Source: Quillaja saponaria (taxonomy: Eukaryota; Streptophyta; Magnoliopsida; Fabales; Quillajaceae). Taken from it: DNA of 64,000 nucleotides. The notes below the pieces were generated by a model that had not been told where the DNA came from, did not search any database, and saw only the letters and a list, made by a program, of their open reading frames with translations. The stretch lies in contig CM055612.1 of NCBI GenBank assembly GCA_029379385.1, positions 13,268,001 through 13,332,000 on the forward strand, given 5' to 3'. The position numbers were made by a program, and so were the translations under genes. Of the stretch, positions 1 through 10,885 are shown in pieces. Each line of letters starts with the position of its first letter. The stretch's first letter is position 1.

Positions 1-309
1 CTAGCACAACTTACCAAACAATTCAATTTTGCACGTACACATACATAAAATGCAAAACCAAAACTAATATAACTCACAAAAGATCATACTTCAAGCGACG
101 CATTCAAAAAAGCAAATAATCGAAGTAACTCAACACCTGCACACCATAAACATATCATTCTTGAGCCATTTTGCTCTTGTAAACTTAGAATATATATATT
201 ATCTTATCACACAAGAATATGTTTATTTAAATATCAAATAATCAAATAAAATATATTCTAGGCGCACCAGAGTCTAACTCACTTAGAAAAATAAAATCAT
301 TGAACTTAT
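1..309. other. AT-rich sequence, nothing recognised
   Basis: There is no open frame of useful length. Similarity to the 5' LTR of the neighbouring Tekay-type element only becomes visible near position 310, so this stretch is either older flanking DNA or LTR sequence decayed beyond recognition. Confidence 0.4.
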
Positions 310-1242
310 TAACCACATACAAGCATTTGCATTAATCCTTCCACCCTAACTAGCAAAGATTCAAAGATATAGAATCCATATCACATAATATAATTCAAAG
401 TAATACCCACCTTCAATCAATTGAAGTTATATAAATTATTTAGGGACATTAAAAAACAAAATCTTGAACTTTCCATAACATCCTCATTCTATATCCACTA
501 TTAGCATTCCCAACGAGCTTATATCTAGCCTTGATGCAACTCTTTTATTCAACACTCATTAAAATCTTACATCTAACTCTTAAACAAAAAAAAAAAAAAA
601 AATGAATAGCAATCAACTCAAAGAAAACAAGAAGTTAATAAAGGCAAAGGTTGATGAAGCTACTAAGATGGAAGCTAACAACCCCTGCACTTGATGTTCA
701 AATGGCTACTCCTACCACCAAAGTTGCTACCAGGAGCTGCTACTTCAAGCTGGAGGTGGCCAACAGCAAGGGGAAATAAGGCAGCCAACATTACACAAAG
801 AGGAGGCTCAGTTGCTTCCCGAAATTAGGGCTGTTACCCACTCACTTGGCAACTACTTTAAGATTTAAGAAGTTATCCCAGCTCTTGCAAATTGCTCCTG
901 GCCATCCATCACTAGCTAGGAAAGCTTGGAAGAGCTGCATACCTAATGAATGGAAGGAAAGTTAGAGGTCTTGGCTTGTTTTGATGAGCACTAAGGGAGT
1001 TCTAGAACAAGGCGAAATAAGGGAGTAATACACAGCTAAAAAGAAAAATGAAGAGAGGAATAAAAGGATAAGGAGAGAAAAGAAAAAGAAAAGAAAAAGT
1101 CAAATATAAAATAAAGTGGATGTGTATATATTTTGTATATGTATGATTTTTGTTTATTTTATGTACTTATGTATTTGTTTTTTTATAACTAAAAGTTACA
1201 CAATAATTTTCTAAGTTAATGTTATAATACTAGGTTATAACA
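310..1242 (-). repeat. Tk1 3' LTR (truncated)
   Basis: The right edge reads ttataaca on plus, so the LTR starts TGTTATAACC on minus, as in Tk2. It matches 5990-7248 but lacks the block found at about 6070-6445 and loses similarity left of about 310. It is therefore shorter than its partner by internal deletion and by truncation. Confidence 0.75.
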
Positions 1243-1262
1243 CTCTTTCATTAAAAGAAATT
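1243..1262 (-). promoter_or_regulatory. Tk1 degenerate polypurine tract
   Basis: On minus, a stretch resembling ACAAATTTCTTTTAATGAAAG lies directly before the 3' LTR. The homologous site in Tk2 (53034-53058) reads as a cleaner tract with GGGGGAAGAT. The purine run here is interrupted by T residues. Confidence 0.5.
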
Positions 1263-2560
1263 TGTCTCAAATTCTAACAGAATAATTATAGTTGTATCGT
1301 TTACCTGAATCATTCAAAACGATATTGGAATTATTGCCTCATCGCATCCTCGGGTTCCAAATAGCTTCTTGTTCATTATCATGTTGGCAGATGACTTTCA
1401 CAGAACAAATGACCTTCAATTGAAGCTTATGGACTTGTCTATCTATGATCGCCCTTAATTATCCATTTGCACTTCTTGGACCAGCAAAACGTGAGACTTA
1501 TTAGGATAATACATCAAAGCATAGATACATGAAAAACTAGATGTACCATGTCCAAATCTGGCAGCAATGTACAACTTTATTCCTATCCGAAATCTGGAAA
1601 AGTCAAATGAATCTAAGACTCAGCTTCCTTTTCTAACCAAATCTCTTTGTGCCTTTAAAATGTGAAACCTTCAAAAACACATGATCACCTACTTCAAATT
1701 TTAACTCCCTTCTGCAATTATCGGCATAAGACTTCTGTTTATTTTAAGCCATTTTTAATCAATCATGGATAACTTGTGCTTTCTCTACTGCATCTTGAAC
1801 CAACTCTGGTCCCATTAATTAATCCTCGCTAGTTTCAAACCATCCAACTGGAGATTTACACTTTCTTTCTTACAAAGCCTTAAATGGTACCATCTGAATG
1901 CTACTATGATAACTGTTATTGTAAGCGAACTCCATAAGTGGCAAGTGTTGATCCCAACTCCCTTCAAAATACATTAAATAAGCTTACAAAATGTCTTCTA
2001 GGGTTTTTATAGTTCTTTATGACTACCTATCAATTTAAGGGTGGAAAGATGTACTAAATAGCAACTGAGTACCTAGAGCTTCCTAAAAGGATTTCCAGAA
2101 CGTCGTAGTGAGCTGAGCACCCCTGTCTAAAATGATGGAAACATGTACTCCATGCTACAAAACTAACTCGTCCAGATACAACTTAGCATACTGATGTGCT
2201 GAGTATGTAGTTTCACCAAAAGAAATTGTTTGGATTTAGTTAATTGGTCTACAATAATCCATATTGAGTCATAACCGTTAAAGGTCTCAGGAAGTCTTAT
2301 TACAAAGTCCATAGTAATCTTTTCCCATTTTCATTTTGGAATATTTAATCTTTACAACATTCTCGTGGGTTTCTGATATTCAATTTTCACCTGTTGGCAT
2401 ACCAAGCACTCGGAGACAAAGTTCGCTACATCCTTTTTAATTCCATCCCACCAATAGAACTTTTTCAAGTCTTAATACATCTTAGAAGAACCACGAGGCA
2501 TCATATATAACGAGAAGTAAGCTGCTTTAAGAATTTTCTTTCTACGTTAAGGTTCAGATA
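1256..2560 (-). pseudogene. Tk1 integrase remnant
   Basis: Integrase inserts the cDNA copy into the genome. On minus, in order, I read FYWWDGIKKDVANFV followed by CLVCQQVK (second half of the HHCC zinc-binding module, near 2400-2465), then TMDFVIRLPE with the first catalytic Asp (about 2300-2325), ILDRG with the second Asp (about 2110-2125), and the region where the family has a catalytic Glu (SERT), which here is a stop codon (about 2030). Downstream come SHFKGT and a C-terminal stretch with VKV..QH..EQEAIW, resembling the chromovirus tail. Several frame changes and stops make it non-functional. Family assignment is firm and exact ends are approximate. Confidence 0.8.
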
Positions 2561-2689
2561 GCACAACTACATGGTTGTGATATCGTAGCATTCCTTCATT
2601 AACCACTCTAAACTCACTAATTGCAAACTAATAACATTTGGCTTTACTGGCACACATCTCAGAATTAGCTGCTTATGCTTTTTTTAATA

Positions 2690-3240
2690 GCTTCGATCAA
2701 CATAGACTTCACATGAGCATATGCTAACAATACTTCATTAGAAGAAACTTCAAATTTAACTCCATCAGCCATGCACCTTTGCAATTCTTCAACAACTTAA
2801 CTGCGAACATTTGTCATATGGGATAAGCTACCTATTGACTTCCTACTCAAAGCATCCGTAACCACATTAGCTTTCCTTGGATGGTAAGAAATTGAACAAT
2901 CATAATCTTCTAGTAGCTCAATTCATTTACGCTACCCCAAAATCTTTCTGATGAAATATGTATTTAAGGCTCTTGTAATCCGTGAAAATTTCATAGGTTT
3001 CACCATATAAATAATATATCCACACTTTTAATGCAAAAATAATAGCTGCCATCTCTAGGTCATGGGTAGGATAATTCATTTCATGCTTCTTTAGCTATCT
3101 CGAGGCATATGCAATCACTTTTCCATCTTGCATCAAAACGCACCCAAGTTCAATACGAGAAGCATCACAAACTACTATAAACTTTCCCGTACCAAAAATA
3201 AAGGTAAGGACTGGAGCTAAAGTCAGAGAAGTCTTTAGTT
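2690..3240 (-). pseudogene. Tk1 RNase H domain remnant
   Basis: RNase H degrades the RNA of the RNA-DNA hybrid during reverse transcription. On minus I read VCDASRIELG (about 3140-3180), MQDGKVIAYASR, then [19 protein letters not shown] and [10 protein letters not shown] (about 2950-2990). The three usual acidic residues, in CDAS, DLEM and FTD, are all present. This makes it one of the best kept domains of the element, although a stop follows ASR and the C-terminal part is frameshifted. Confidence 0.8.
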
Positions 3241-4160
3241 TCTGAAAACTTTCCTTATAAGTCTCTAACAAAACAAATTTAACACCTTTATGAGTTAACC
3301 AGTTAATAGTGTAGCAATTTGAGATAAGTTTTCAATAAATCTCCTATAATGCCTAGCTAAACCCAAAAGATACTGAATTTCTGACCTATTTGTTAAAAGG
3401 GGCCAATTTTGAACTGCTTCAACTTTCTTGGGGTCTACACGAATTCATTCTTTGGAGATCACATATCCAAGAAAGGCTACCTAATTTAACTATAATTTAC
3501 ATTTAGAGAATTTAGCATAATGCTTATTTTCCTTAAGTGTTTGCAAGACAATACGAAGATGCTTATCATCTTCCTCCTCATTTCGAGAGTAAACCAAAAT
3601 GTTATAAAAAAAAATACAATAGAAAACTAATCTAAGAAAGGCTTGAACACCCTGTTCATAAGGTCTATGAATGTTGCAGGAGGATTAATGAGTCCAAAAG
3701 ACATGATTAAGAACTCATAATGTCCATACTATGTGCAGAAAGTAATTTTCGGAATGTCTTCCTTCTTAACCTAGAGTTGGTGACACCCTGAACGTAGATC
3801 GATATTTGAAAAGTTTTGAGTTCCTTGCAGTTGATCAAATAAATTATCAATCCTTGGGAAGGGATAATTGTTTTTCACTGTGACCTTATTCAACTTTTGG
3901 TAATCAACACATAATAGAAATGACACATCTTTCTTTTCTACAAAAATAAGTAGAGCACTCAAGGAGACGTACTAGGGCAAATAAACTCTTTATCCAGCAA
4001 GTCTTGCAACTGCACCTTTAGCTTTCTCAATTCACTAGGAGCCATACAATATGGAGGTATAGAAATTGGTTGAGGTGTCTGGTAACAAATCAATATGAAA
4101 CTCTATCTTTCTCTCAAGAGGAACTCTCAAAAGTTTTTTTGTAAACACATTAGAGAATTC
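3240..4160 (-). pseudogene. Tk1 reverse transcriptase remnant
   Basis: This copies element RNA into DNA. On minus an open stretch at 3771-3962 contains [20 protein letters not shown] and then [10 protein letters not shown]...[13 protein letters not shown], the classical Ty3/gypsy RT blocks including the first catalytic Asp (IDLRSG). Further on, the active-site block that is normally FIDDILVYSRN reads FYNILVYSRN (about 3590-3615), so the paired catalytic Asp residues are lost. VAFLGYVISKE and IRVDPKKVEAVQNW (about 3410-3500) and LLGLARHYRRFIENLSQIA follow. Stops and one frameshift near 3960-4035 separate this from the protease ORF. Confidence 0.88.
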
Positions 4161-4570
4161 CTTCACCGCAGGAATTCGATCCAAAGAAGGACACTCCAAT
4201 TGAGTATCCCTAACATAAGTTAGATAAGGCTGATGTTTCTTCTTGATAAGCCTTCTAGCTTGGATAGCTAAAATCAAATTACAAGGAACTTTATTTCTAT
4301 CCCTTTGAAGAATAAAAGTCAGCTTCTCAAGAATGCTAAACTTGATAATTTTATTGCGACAATCCACTACAACATGATAGTTAGACAACAAGTCCATACC
4401 TAAGATAACATCATATTCAAACATGTCTAATATTATCAATTCCGCATAACATATCCCATTATCCACCACTATTTCACAAGAAAGAATATGCCTATTTGCA
4501 AGAAATAAGGAGATCATACATTAATAAAAGCTAAGATTAGAACTTCTGAGGTTCAGGGGACACTAGACGT
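4035..4570 (-). pseudogene. Tk1 protease C-terminal half joined to the RT N-terminus
   Basis: An open frame of 160 codons (4035-4517) runs from the middle of the aspartic protease into the start of RT. Recognisable blocks are YDVILGMDLLSNYHVVVDCR (protease C-terminal part) and PAVKEFSNVFTKKL...[17 protein letters not shown] (the usual protease-RT linker). The protease catalytic motif (D-S/T-G), expected just upstream at about 4520-4560, is not visible. It appears to have been lost with a short deletion between the gag end and the protease core. The frame ends where RT should continue, so at least one frameshift is present. Confidence 0.82.
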
Positions 4571-5560
4571 TGCCACCTGTGATTGACTTCCATAACTCTA
4601 TTTAGTCTCACCTCTGCCCGACTAATAACCCCCACAAAATGAACCACGTCTTGGGTAGATTCACCTCCAAGCCTTTTAGAACCACCTGACCTTGAAGTGG
4701 AAAGACCATCCTATCTTGACTTCTTATGACTTTCGAGCTCTAATTGCCTTTCTAAATATAGGTTCTCCAATCGATACACAACATTCACCTTCTATTTAGG
4801 TGGTCGTGTCCATCATAAACACTGATCGAAACAAGGAATCTCTCAAACCATTAATAAACCTTTTCACTCTCAAAGTGGGATAGCCTGGTGAATCGAGTCT
4901 CATACTCTTACAATAACATGCCTTCAGTCTGAACCAGCTGCTCAAACTCCTGAGCATACTTATCCCTCACACTCTCAAGTAGAAAGTATTTGGTAAAAGC
5001 TCTGCTAAACTTAAGCCACACCAGTGGAGTTGTCTCAGTTCCTTGCTACACCAACACCTTATACCATTCCATTGCTTAAACGAGATCAAACCCTAAAGCT
5101 ACACATAATTGATCAGGCTACTCTAAGAAAGTATACGAATCGTAGGAAGAATCCACACTAGAGAACCTTGGCGGTTGCATCTTCCTGAAATCATGTAGTA
5201 ACACGAATACTACTTTATCTTGCTAGGTTAGAACTAGAGGGTTTGCCTCTTGTTGAGGCTGAATAGGAGGAACTTGTAGAGGCTGTGGTTAACCTTGCTA
5301 AGGTTGATGTTATTGAGCTAAAATCCTAACTAAGTCATCCATAGTCTTTTGTACTCTATCTAGTCCCTATACAAGCTACTTTAAATTAGGACTAGGTGGC
5401 TTTACTTCAACTTGTTTAGAGGCTCTACCTCTACCTTTACCTTTACCATATGCTTTACGACCTCTACCTTTTACTACAGGCACCTTAGACCCCTAGTCTG
5501 AGCTAGCATCCAACTGCCTCCAATGACCAGCAACATGGTTACTATATCTCATTGTATCTA
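4570..5560 (-). pseudogene. Tk1 gag remnant
   Basis: Gag forms the virus-like particle. On minus, broken by several stops, I read a basic RGRKAYGKGKGRGR-like N-terminal stretch (about 5400-5470) and then the retrotransposon gag core: QPPRFSSVDSSYDSYTFLE, LCVALGFDLV, EWYKVLV, KFSRAFTKYF, SVRDKYAQEFEQLVQTEG and EYETRFTRLSHF (about 4850-5200). The same order of blocks appears in Tk2 at 45560-46060. No zinc knuckle is legible in the C-terminal part. Confidence 0.75.
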
Positions 5561-5744
5561 AAACAAGCATAAACGAATTCAATATACATTTCCAATATAA
5601 GGCAAAGAACAATATATTGTAGAATCACAACTTAAAGTTTCAGGATGAATTAGGATGCATTACTAAGTCCACATACGCCCCGAGTAACGTATAGAAATAA
5701 AATAACCATATCCAACACTTGTAGTCATGAATCTCTAAACCCAA

Positions 5745-5756
5745 GCTCTGATACCA
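5745..5756 (-). promoter_or_regulatory. Tk1 primer binding site, initiator Met tRNA type
   Basis: The minus strand reads TGGTATCAGAGC, the standard plant complement of the initiator Met tRNA 3' end. It sits three bases (agt) inside the 5' LTR edge at 5760. Confidence 0.92.
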
Positions 5757-5759
5757 ACT

Positions 5760-7119
5760 TATCACACCTTGCACAGAGGGATGACAAGTCAAAGTAATGA
5801 ATAGCCCAATCTCCTTAACCCTGACTCCAAATCACAAGAAATCATTAATTAAAAACAACATTAAAAGAAAACTTTGTAAAAATGCTACTAACTTATATAC
5901 ATGTTCACTAAAAGGAATAGTATTTTTTAAAAATTTGACAGAGGTTCCCTGTAAAGTGGAACATACAAGAATTCACATCAATCCATGCATACTAACTTGC
6001 AAAGATTCAAAGATATAGCATCCGTACCACATAATACAATTCAAAGTATTACACACCTTCATTCAATAATTATACACATATAAACAAATATTACAAAGCA
6101 TAACTAGTAGTTAAAAGGTAATTTTTTTCACTCACAAAGTTGTGGATTTTGTTCATCACTTCTTTTTGGGTTCAAATATGTTGTTGAATCAATGTTACGT
6201 TCCAGAGCTGAAATTATGTTTCCAAGTATCATTTAGCTTGTAAATTTCATAGGATGTAAACCTCTAATTACCAAAAACCTATATACATTGAGTTTTATGC
6301 ATTTCTTTACAATCAACTCTTTTTAGGCAATTTAACTAACACCTTGAAAGTAACCTTGGTTCCAATTCATGTATATATAAGTTCCATATATACATACCAA
6401 GAGAACTAACTTTAATCCATAACCTTCAGCATTACCCATAATCCCAACATTTAATTGAAGTTATATAAATTATTTAGGGACATTAAAAAACTAAATCTTG
6501 AACTTTCAGTAACAACCCCACTTTAAATCCACCATTAACATTCCTACTAAGCTTATATCTAGTCTTGATACTACTATTTTATTCAACACCCATTCAAATT
6601 CTACATCTAATTCTAAAACAAAACCAAAAGAATAGCTATCAACTCAAAGAAAATAAGAAATTAGTAAAGGCAAAGGTTGATGAAGCTACCAAGATAGAAG
6701 CTAACAACCCTTGCACATGAACCACCGTTCAAGTGGCTGCTACCACCACCAAAGTTGCTTCAGGAGCTACTACTACATGCTAGAGGTGGCTAATGGCAGG
6801 GGGAAAGAAGGTTGCCAGCATTGCACAAGGATGAGGCTTGACTGCTGCCCAAAATAGGGGCTGCGGTCTGCCTTTTTGGCTACTACTATGCCGTTTAAGG
6901 AGCTGTCCTAGCTCATGTCACTCAATCTTGGCCATCCATCACCATCTAGGAAGGCTTGGATGAGCTGCATACCCAATGGATGGAAGGAAAGTTAGAGGTC
7001 TCGGCTGGTTTGAAGGAGCTGCAAGGGAGTTCTAGAACAAGGCAGAGACAGAGGAGAGAATAAAAAAATAAAATAAAAAATAAAGTCAAAGTCAAGTGTA
7101 AAAATAAAGTGGATGTGTA

Positions 7120-7152
<33 letters not shown>

Positions 7153-7248
7153 GATGTTTGTTTATTTTATGTACTTGTCTATTTTCTTTTTTAATTAAAA
7201 GTTACATAATAATTTTCTAAGTTAATACTATGATATCGGGTTATAACA
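5760..7248 (-). repeat. Tk1 5' LTR
   Basis: It is 1489 bp, running on minus from TGTTATAACCCGATATC at 7248 to ...GGTGTGATA at 5760. It contains the block GTTCCACTTTACAGGGAACC (on minus, about 5941-5961), found about 200 bp from the LTR end in every Tekay-type LTR of this window. A CA/GT-rich and TATG-repeat stretch lies near 7118-7152. Confidence 0.85.
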
Positions 7249-8461
7249 CTTTAGATTCTACTTTAATTTCAGCAAGCTCTAAAATTCGGACGACAATAAT
7301 TATTCAAAAAACTGGGTTAAAATTGGATATTTCTATATATATATATATATATATATTGAAAAGTAGGAAACTCACCTAGAATGCTGTTGCAGAAAATTTC
7401 AGAAAGTTAAGTTCCTAAATCGAGTCACTGAATAAAACTTTTAAGTCTTTTTCACCTGTTTCATATTTTTTAGAAAAAGTTATTGGAGGATTGAAAATAT
7501 TTTGTTTTGGTTTAGATAAACTAATAGAAATCTCAAAAGAAGCATTGGGATTCTTAGAAAGAAGATGAGTAAATAATTGTTTTCGGAATATATCGAAAAA
7601 ATTTGGTCTTTAAGATAATTTGAAAAGATATTTGTTAAATTCTTTTTGACACTTGAGGTTAAATTTGGGAAAAAAAAGAAGTTAAAAGAGTTTTTTGCCA
7701 TTTTTGTCTAATCCTAAAAGATTTAAGGGAGTATAGAAATTTGTTTAGTAGAGAAGGTGTATTAGAAGCTTAATAACGACAAAATAAACGACCAATAATT
7801 GCATCAAAATCTTTGGTCAACAAGGTGTCCATATAGTTTTTACACCAATGTTTGAACAATTGAGTTTGGCTAGATTGCTAAACAAAAGGCTTAAAAGTGT
7901 CGACTTGGGGCCGATTAAAGAGATCACAATTTTGTTAGTCAAGGTTATATCAATGTCTCTATTAAAGGGAGCTTTGTTAATAAATTTTGAGATGGTTGTA
8001 TAAAAAATAGGACATGAATTTACTATATTACACTTAATTGACAAGCACAATATTGGGGTGCAAATTTTGATAATGTGCACCCTTATAGTGACACCTAAAA
8101 TGAAGATCCTGATATTGATGGCCTAATAAGAATAGGGAGATAAGTATCTTCTGTTTATCTTTTTTTACCAAAAGAATATCAATAGGTTCACCTTGTAGAT
8201 AGAGTCACCATAAGCATAGTTGATGAAAGGTGTAAGATTGCAGTTAGTTTGACTAAAGCTACGAAAAGTCTTAAAAAAGTCCTTAATGGGCATTCTTTGT
8301 GGGACCCTCATTTGAAGATACTATTGGTTGTAACTTTATGGCATTATCTTCTTGTAAAATGGCATGGTAGGTACAGATAGAAAATAATGATATTAATTAA
8401 CTTCTATAACATGGTATGTTTAGTTTAATCTATGAAAGCACTACATACACGAAGCACATTT
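7249..8461. other. No gene recognised; AT-rich with a TA microsatellite
   Basis: It holds a (TA)n run at 7334-7356 and only short unconserved frames. The stretch at 7780-8080 is open for about 60 codons on plus but has no start codon and no motif I recognise. Confidence 0.5.
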
Positions 8462-8525
8462 CACTACAAGAAAATGTGTTTTTAAAGACAGCAGAATAGT
8501 TTTTCACTGATATGCTGTTGCATAA
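8462..8525 (+). mobile_element. CACTA transposon left terminus
   Basis: The stretch starts CACTACAAGAAAAT, the classical plant CACTA (En/Spm) terminal inverted repeat. It continues with TTTTTCACTGATATGCTG, which resembles the subterminal TTTTTTGTCGCTGATAG seen in inverted form at the terminus ending at 59112. The 3 bp before it are ttt, and no matching duplication was found. The element would extend to the right, but similarity to another repeat begins only 64 bp in. Confidence 0.6.
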
Positions 8526-9223
8526 ATTCATTAGTACTTGAAACCAAGTTTATATTTTGTTCCTTAAAGAGATTCCTAAAAACTTTTTTCTTAATCTCTT
8601 TCACTTTGTAAAGATTTATGGAACACATTGTTTCAAGTGGCCTTGGGATATTCATCTATCTCCATGTGCTTCACATGTCCAATTATCACCCATTTTCATC
8701 TATTCTATAGGATAAATAAAGTGATATCAAAACATGTAGATTCACACATAAGATACTATGCTGATCTTATGTCAAAGGATCACTTACACCAACAACTCTT
8801 TGAGAACTTCTATTTTAACATGTGAGTAAAGACTCTATATAGTTTCTCAGTGTGGACTAATTTAGTGTACTTGTTTATTTAACAAGCATCATCATGGTTG
8901 TAGTTATAAGATCACTACTCTCTTCATAAGAGAATAACATAATGCATGCTAGTCTTGAAGAATCATCAATATCTCTATTCTTAACGATTCATTAACTAGG
9001 AATATTTTAGAACAATACTCTATGTAGAACATATATCACAATTATGATCAACATCATAATCATGCATACATAATTATTACAGGAACTTTAACATGGATGT
9101 AGTAAATCTCATTTAAGCATATAGATAAAGAATGAATTCGTAATATAAAATGTCATGCATAAATACAAATGAATGTGTCATTACAACCAGCATTTGATTG
9201 ACTCTTAGACACTAATACTAACA
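8526..9223 (-). repeat. LTR-like repeat, inverted partner of 62342-63090
   Basis: The reverse complement starts TGTTAGTATTAGTG and then shares many blocks in the same order with 62342-63090. These include GACTCTTAGACACTAATAC, TCTCTTCATAAGAGAATAAC, CAAAGGATCACTTACACCA and TTCTTAATCTCTTTCACTTT (plus-strand wording of the left copy). The TG start and a purine-ending flank at the right copy suggest LTRs of a copia-type element, but no coding part is attached. The short frame at 8628-8825 falls inside it and is not a gene. Confidence 0.55.
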
Positions 9224-9282
9224 ATTATTTTATTTTTACTCATTATTTTGGGCGAACTTATTTACAACCACTTTGCGGCCGC

Positions 9283-9319
<37 letters not shown>
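9283..9319. repeat. (AT)n microsatellite
   Basis: An uninterrupted AT dinucleotide run follows a GC-rich octamer gcggccgc. Confidence 0.9.
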
Positions 9320-9321
<2 letters not shown>

Positions 9322-10324
9322 CTATTATCTGCATTGATCACTTAAAGTATCAAGGACAATGCTTTAAGCCAAGTGATTTTACCCTCTCCTCCCTCACATT
9401 TCTGTAACTACTTTTTTTCTGTGTACTTCGTCAGACCATTCATTACCATTCGTCAGTTATTCTTCTTGCTGGTCGTTGTCTCCTTGTTATATTGCTGTGT
9501 TCTTTGGCCAGGTTTGTACTTATTTGTCAGTTTTATGTTATATGTTAGTTTTTTATTTTTTGTGTAATTTAGTTTGTAATGAGATAGTTCATATATATTT
9601 TCATGTAGGATTGATAAATTTGAAAAAGGGTTTATTGTTTGAAATTTGAGTAAAAATCGACAATATTATGGATTCTTTTACTTTGTGGAATTTTGTGGTT
9701 GCTGTGAATTAGATTTTATTCTTTTTAGGCTTAAATTGTGTAGCAATTTTTGGAATATTATAGTTTTAATAGCTTAAATTACTTTCATGAATTTTGCAGA
9801 GTTTTATGATTTTGATGGCTTAAATTTGTTGTTGCTATAAATTAGTTTCAATTTTAGGCCTTTTACAAATTAGGAGATGTGCTTTAGGATTGAATATTTT
9901 AATTATATGAATTTAGAGGGGTTTTGGTGCTAATCAGCAGATTTATTGTGTAAATTAGTAGGTTTTAGGCTACAAAGCTAGGTAAATTTGACAAAACTAA
10001 ACATTAGAAGTGGTTTACGAGATTTGTTAGTATAGATCCTTGTAGATTTTTAGTTAGGCATAGCCATATTACTACTTATTGGAGTTAGAAGTGAATTCTT
10101 TAAGTTTGAACTTGTGATTAGATAGAATAGAATTCTTCAAGTTAGTTAAAACTACTTTTTAGAGATAGTTAATTCAATTTTTTTTTTTTTTTTTTTTTAG
10201 AGAAGTGAGATTATGAAAAATGGGAAGTTATTGTAGTTGTAAAGTTTAAAAGCTCTTTTTGGGTCTTATGGTTAAAAAAAAAAGAAAAAAAAAGGTACTC
10301 ACTATGTGTTGTACATGAATTACA
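9320..10324. other. T-rich sequence without a recognised gene
   Basis: The frame at 9373-9567 is short, hydrophobic and T-rich. It is most likely chance composition. The T-rich strand with possible splice-like signals looks intron-like, but no exon could be supported. A poly(T) run lies at about 10178-10198. Confidence 0.4.
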
Positions 10325-10400
10325 TATAGTATCAAATAGTAATACATTGGTGATTACCTACTATAGTATTAAATAGTAATACACTGGTGATTACCTAGTG
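10325..10400. repeat. Direct tandem duplication of about 38 bp
   Basis: Two copies of a unit beginning ATAGTAT(C/T)AAATAGTAATA and ending TGGTGATTACCTA, starting at 10325 and 10363, differ at a few bases. Confidence 0.85.
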
Positions 10401-10885
10401 CAAAAGTAATTAAGGGGATGCATTGAGTCACGCGTAAATACTTATTTACACTCCCTTGTCTCTGGCCTTCCCTTCTTTATATTTCTACCAAGCTTTTGTA
10501 TTAATTTGCTTAATATGCATACAAGAAGAAATGTCAAACTATTCTGCCTGCATTTCCCCAACCTCATACATATGTATGTTTTGTGCATTTTGTATATTTG
10601 TATATTATTGATTGTTTTTGTGTACTTGTATCAATATATTGATTACTCTACATGTTTCTCTCAAAAATTAATTTTTTGTTGATTACAAAAAAATTGAGAA
10701 ATATTTTAGAATATTTTGGTCTTATTGACTTAAATAGGGAAAAAAAATGTAAGTTCAAGTGATAAGATTAAATTTTACACTCATGGGGAGTTTCTTATTT
10801 TTAAAATATATCTTTTTGATGCAAATTTATCAAATATTTTATTCTCAAATTTAATTACTTTGAAATAATAAAAAAAAGGGGAGAT
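10401..10885 (+). other. Probable 3' internal end of a copia element
   Basis: There is no readable coding sequence. The last bases, AAAAAAAGGGGAGAT, form a good polypurine tract directly before the LTR starting at 10886, so this stretch is likely the untranslated 3' interior of the same element. Confidence 0.5.

Larger units (their letters stand above)
310..7248 (-). mobile_element. Tk1: decayed Tekay/Del-type Ty3/gypsy retrotransposon
   Basis: This is a minus-strand element. Reading from high to low coordinates it has a 5' LTR (5760-7248), an initiator-Met-type primer site (5745-5756), gag, protease, reverse transcriptase, RNase H, integrase and a 3' LTR (310-1242). The order PR-RT-RH-IN defines Ty3/gypsy. 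The integrase tail with a VKV...H...EA.W block and the primer site fit chromoviruses of the Tekay/Del type. Both LTRs share long blocks, for example the purine-rich stretch at 425-470 and 6450-6500. All reading frames carry stops and frameshifts, so the element is dead. The 5-bp flank on the right is cttta; no matching left flank was found because the 3' LTR is truncated. Confidence 0.85.

Noticed and set aside
9274..9284. GC-rich octamer gcggccgc as a CpG island or promoter
   Set aside because: A single octamer in AT-rich DNA next to a microsatellite, with no other supporting signal.
9373..9567. 64-codon hydrophobic frame on plus
   Set aside because: T-rich sequence gives Phe/Leu/Val runs by chance. 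It has no homologous blocks and no gene context.
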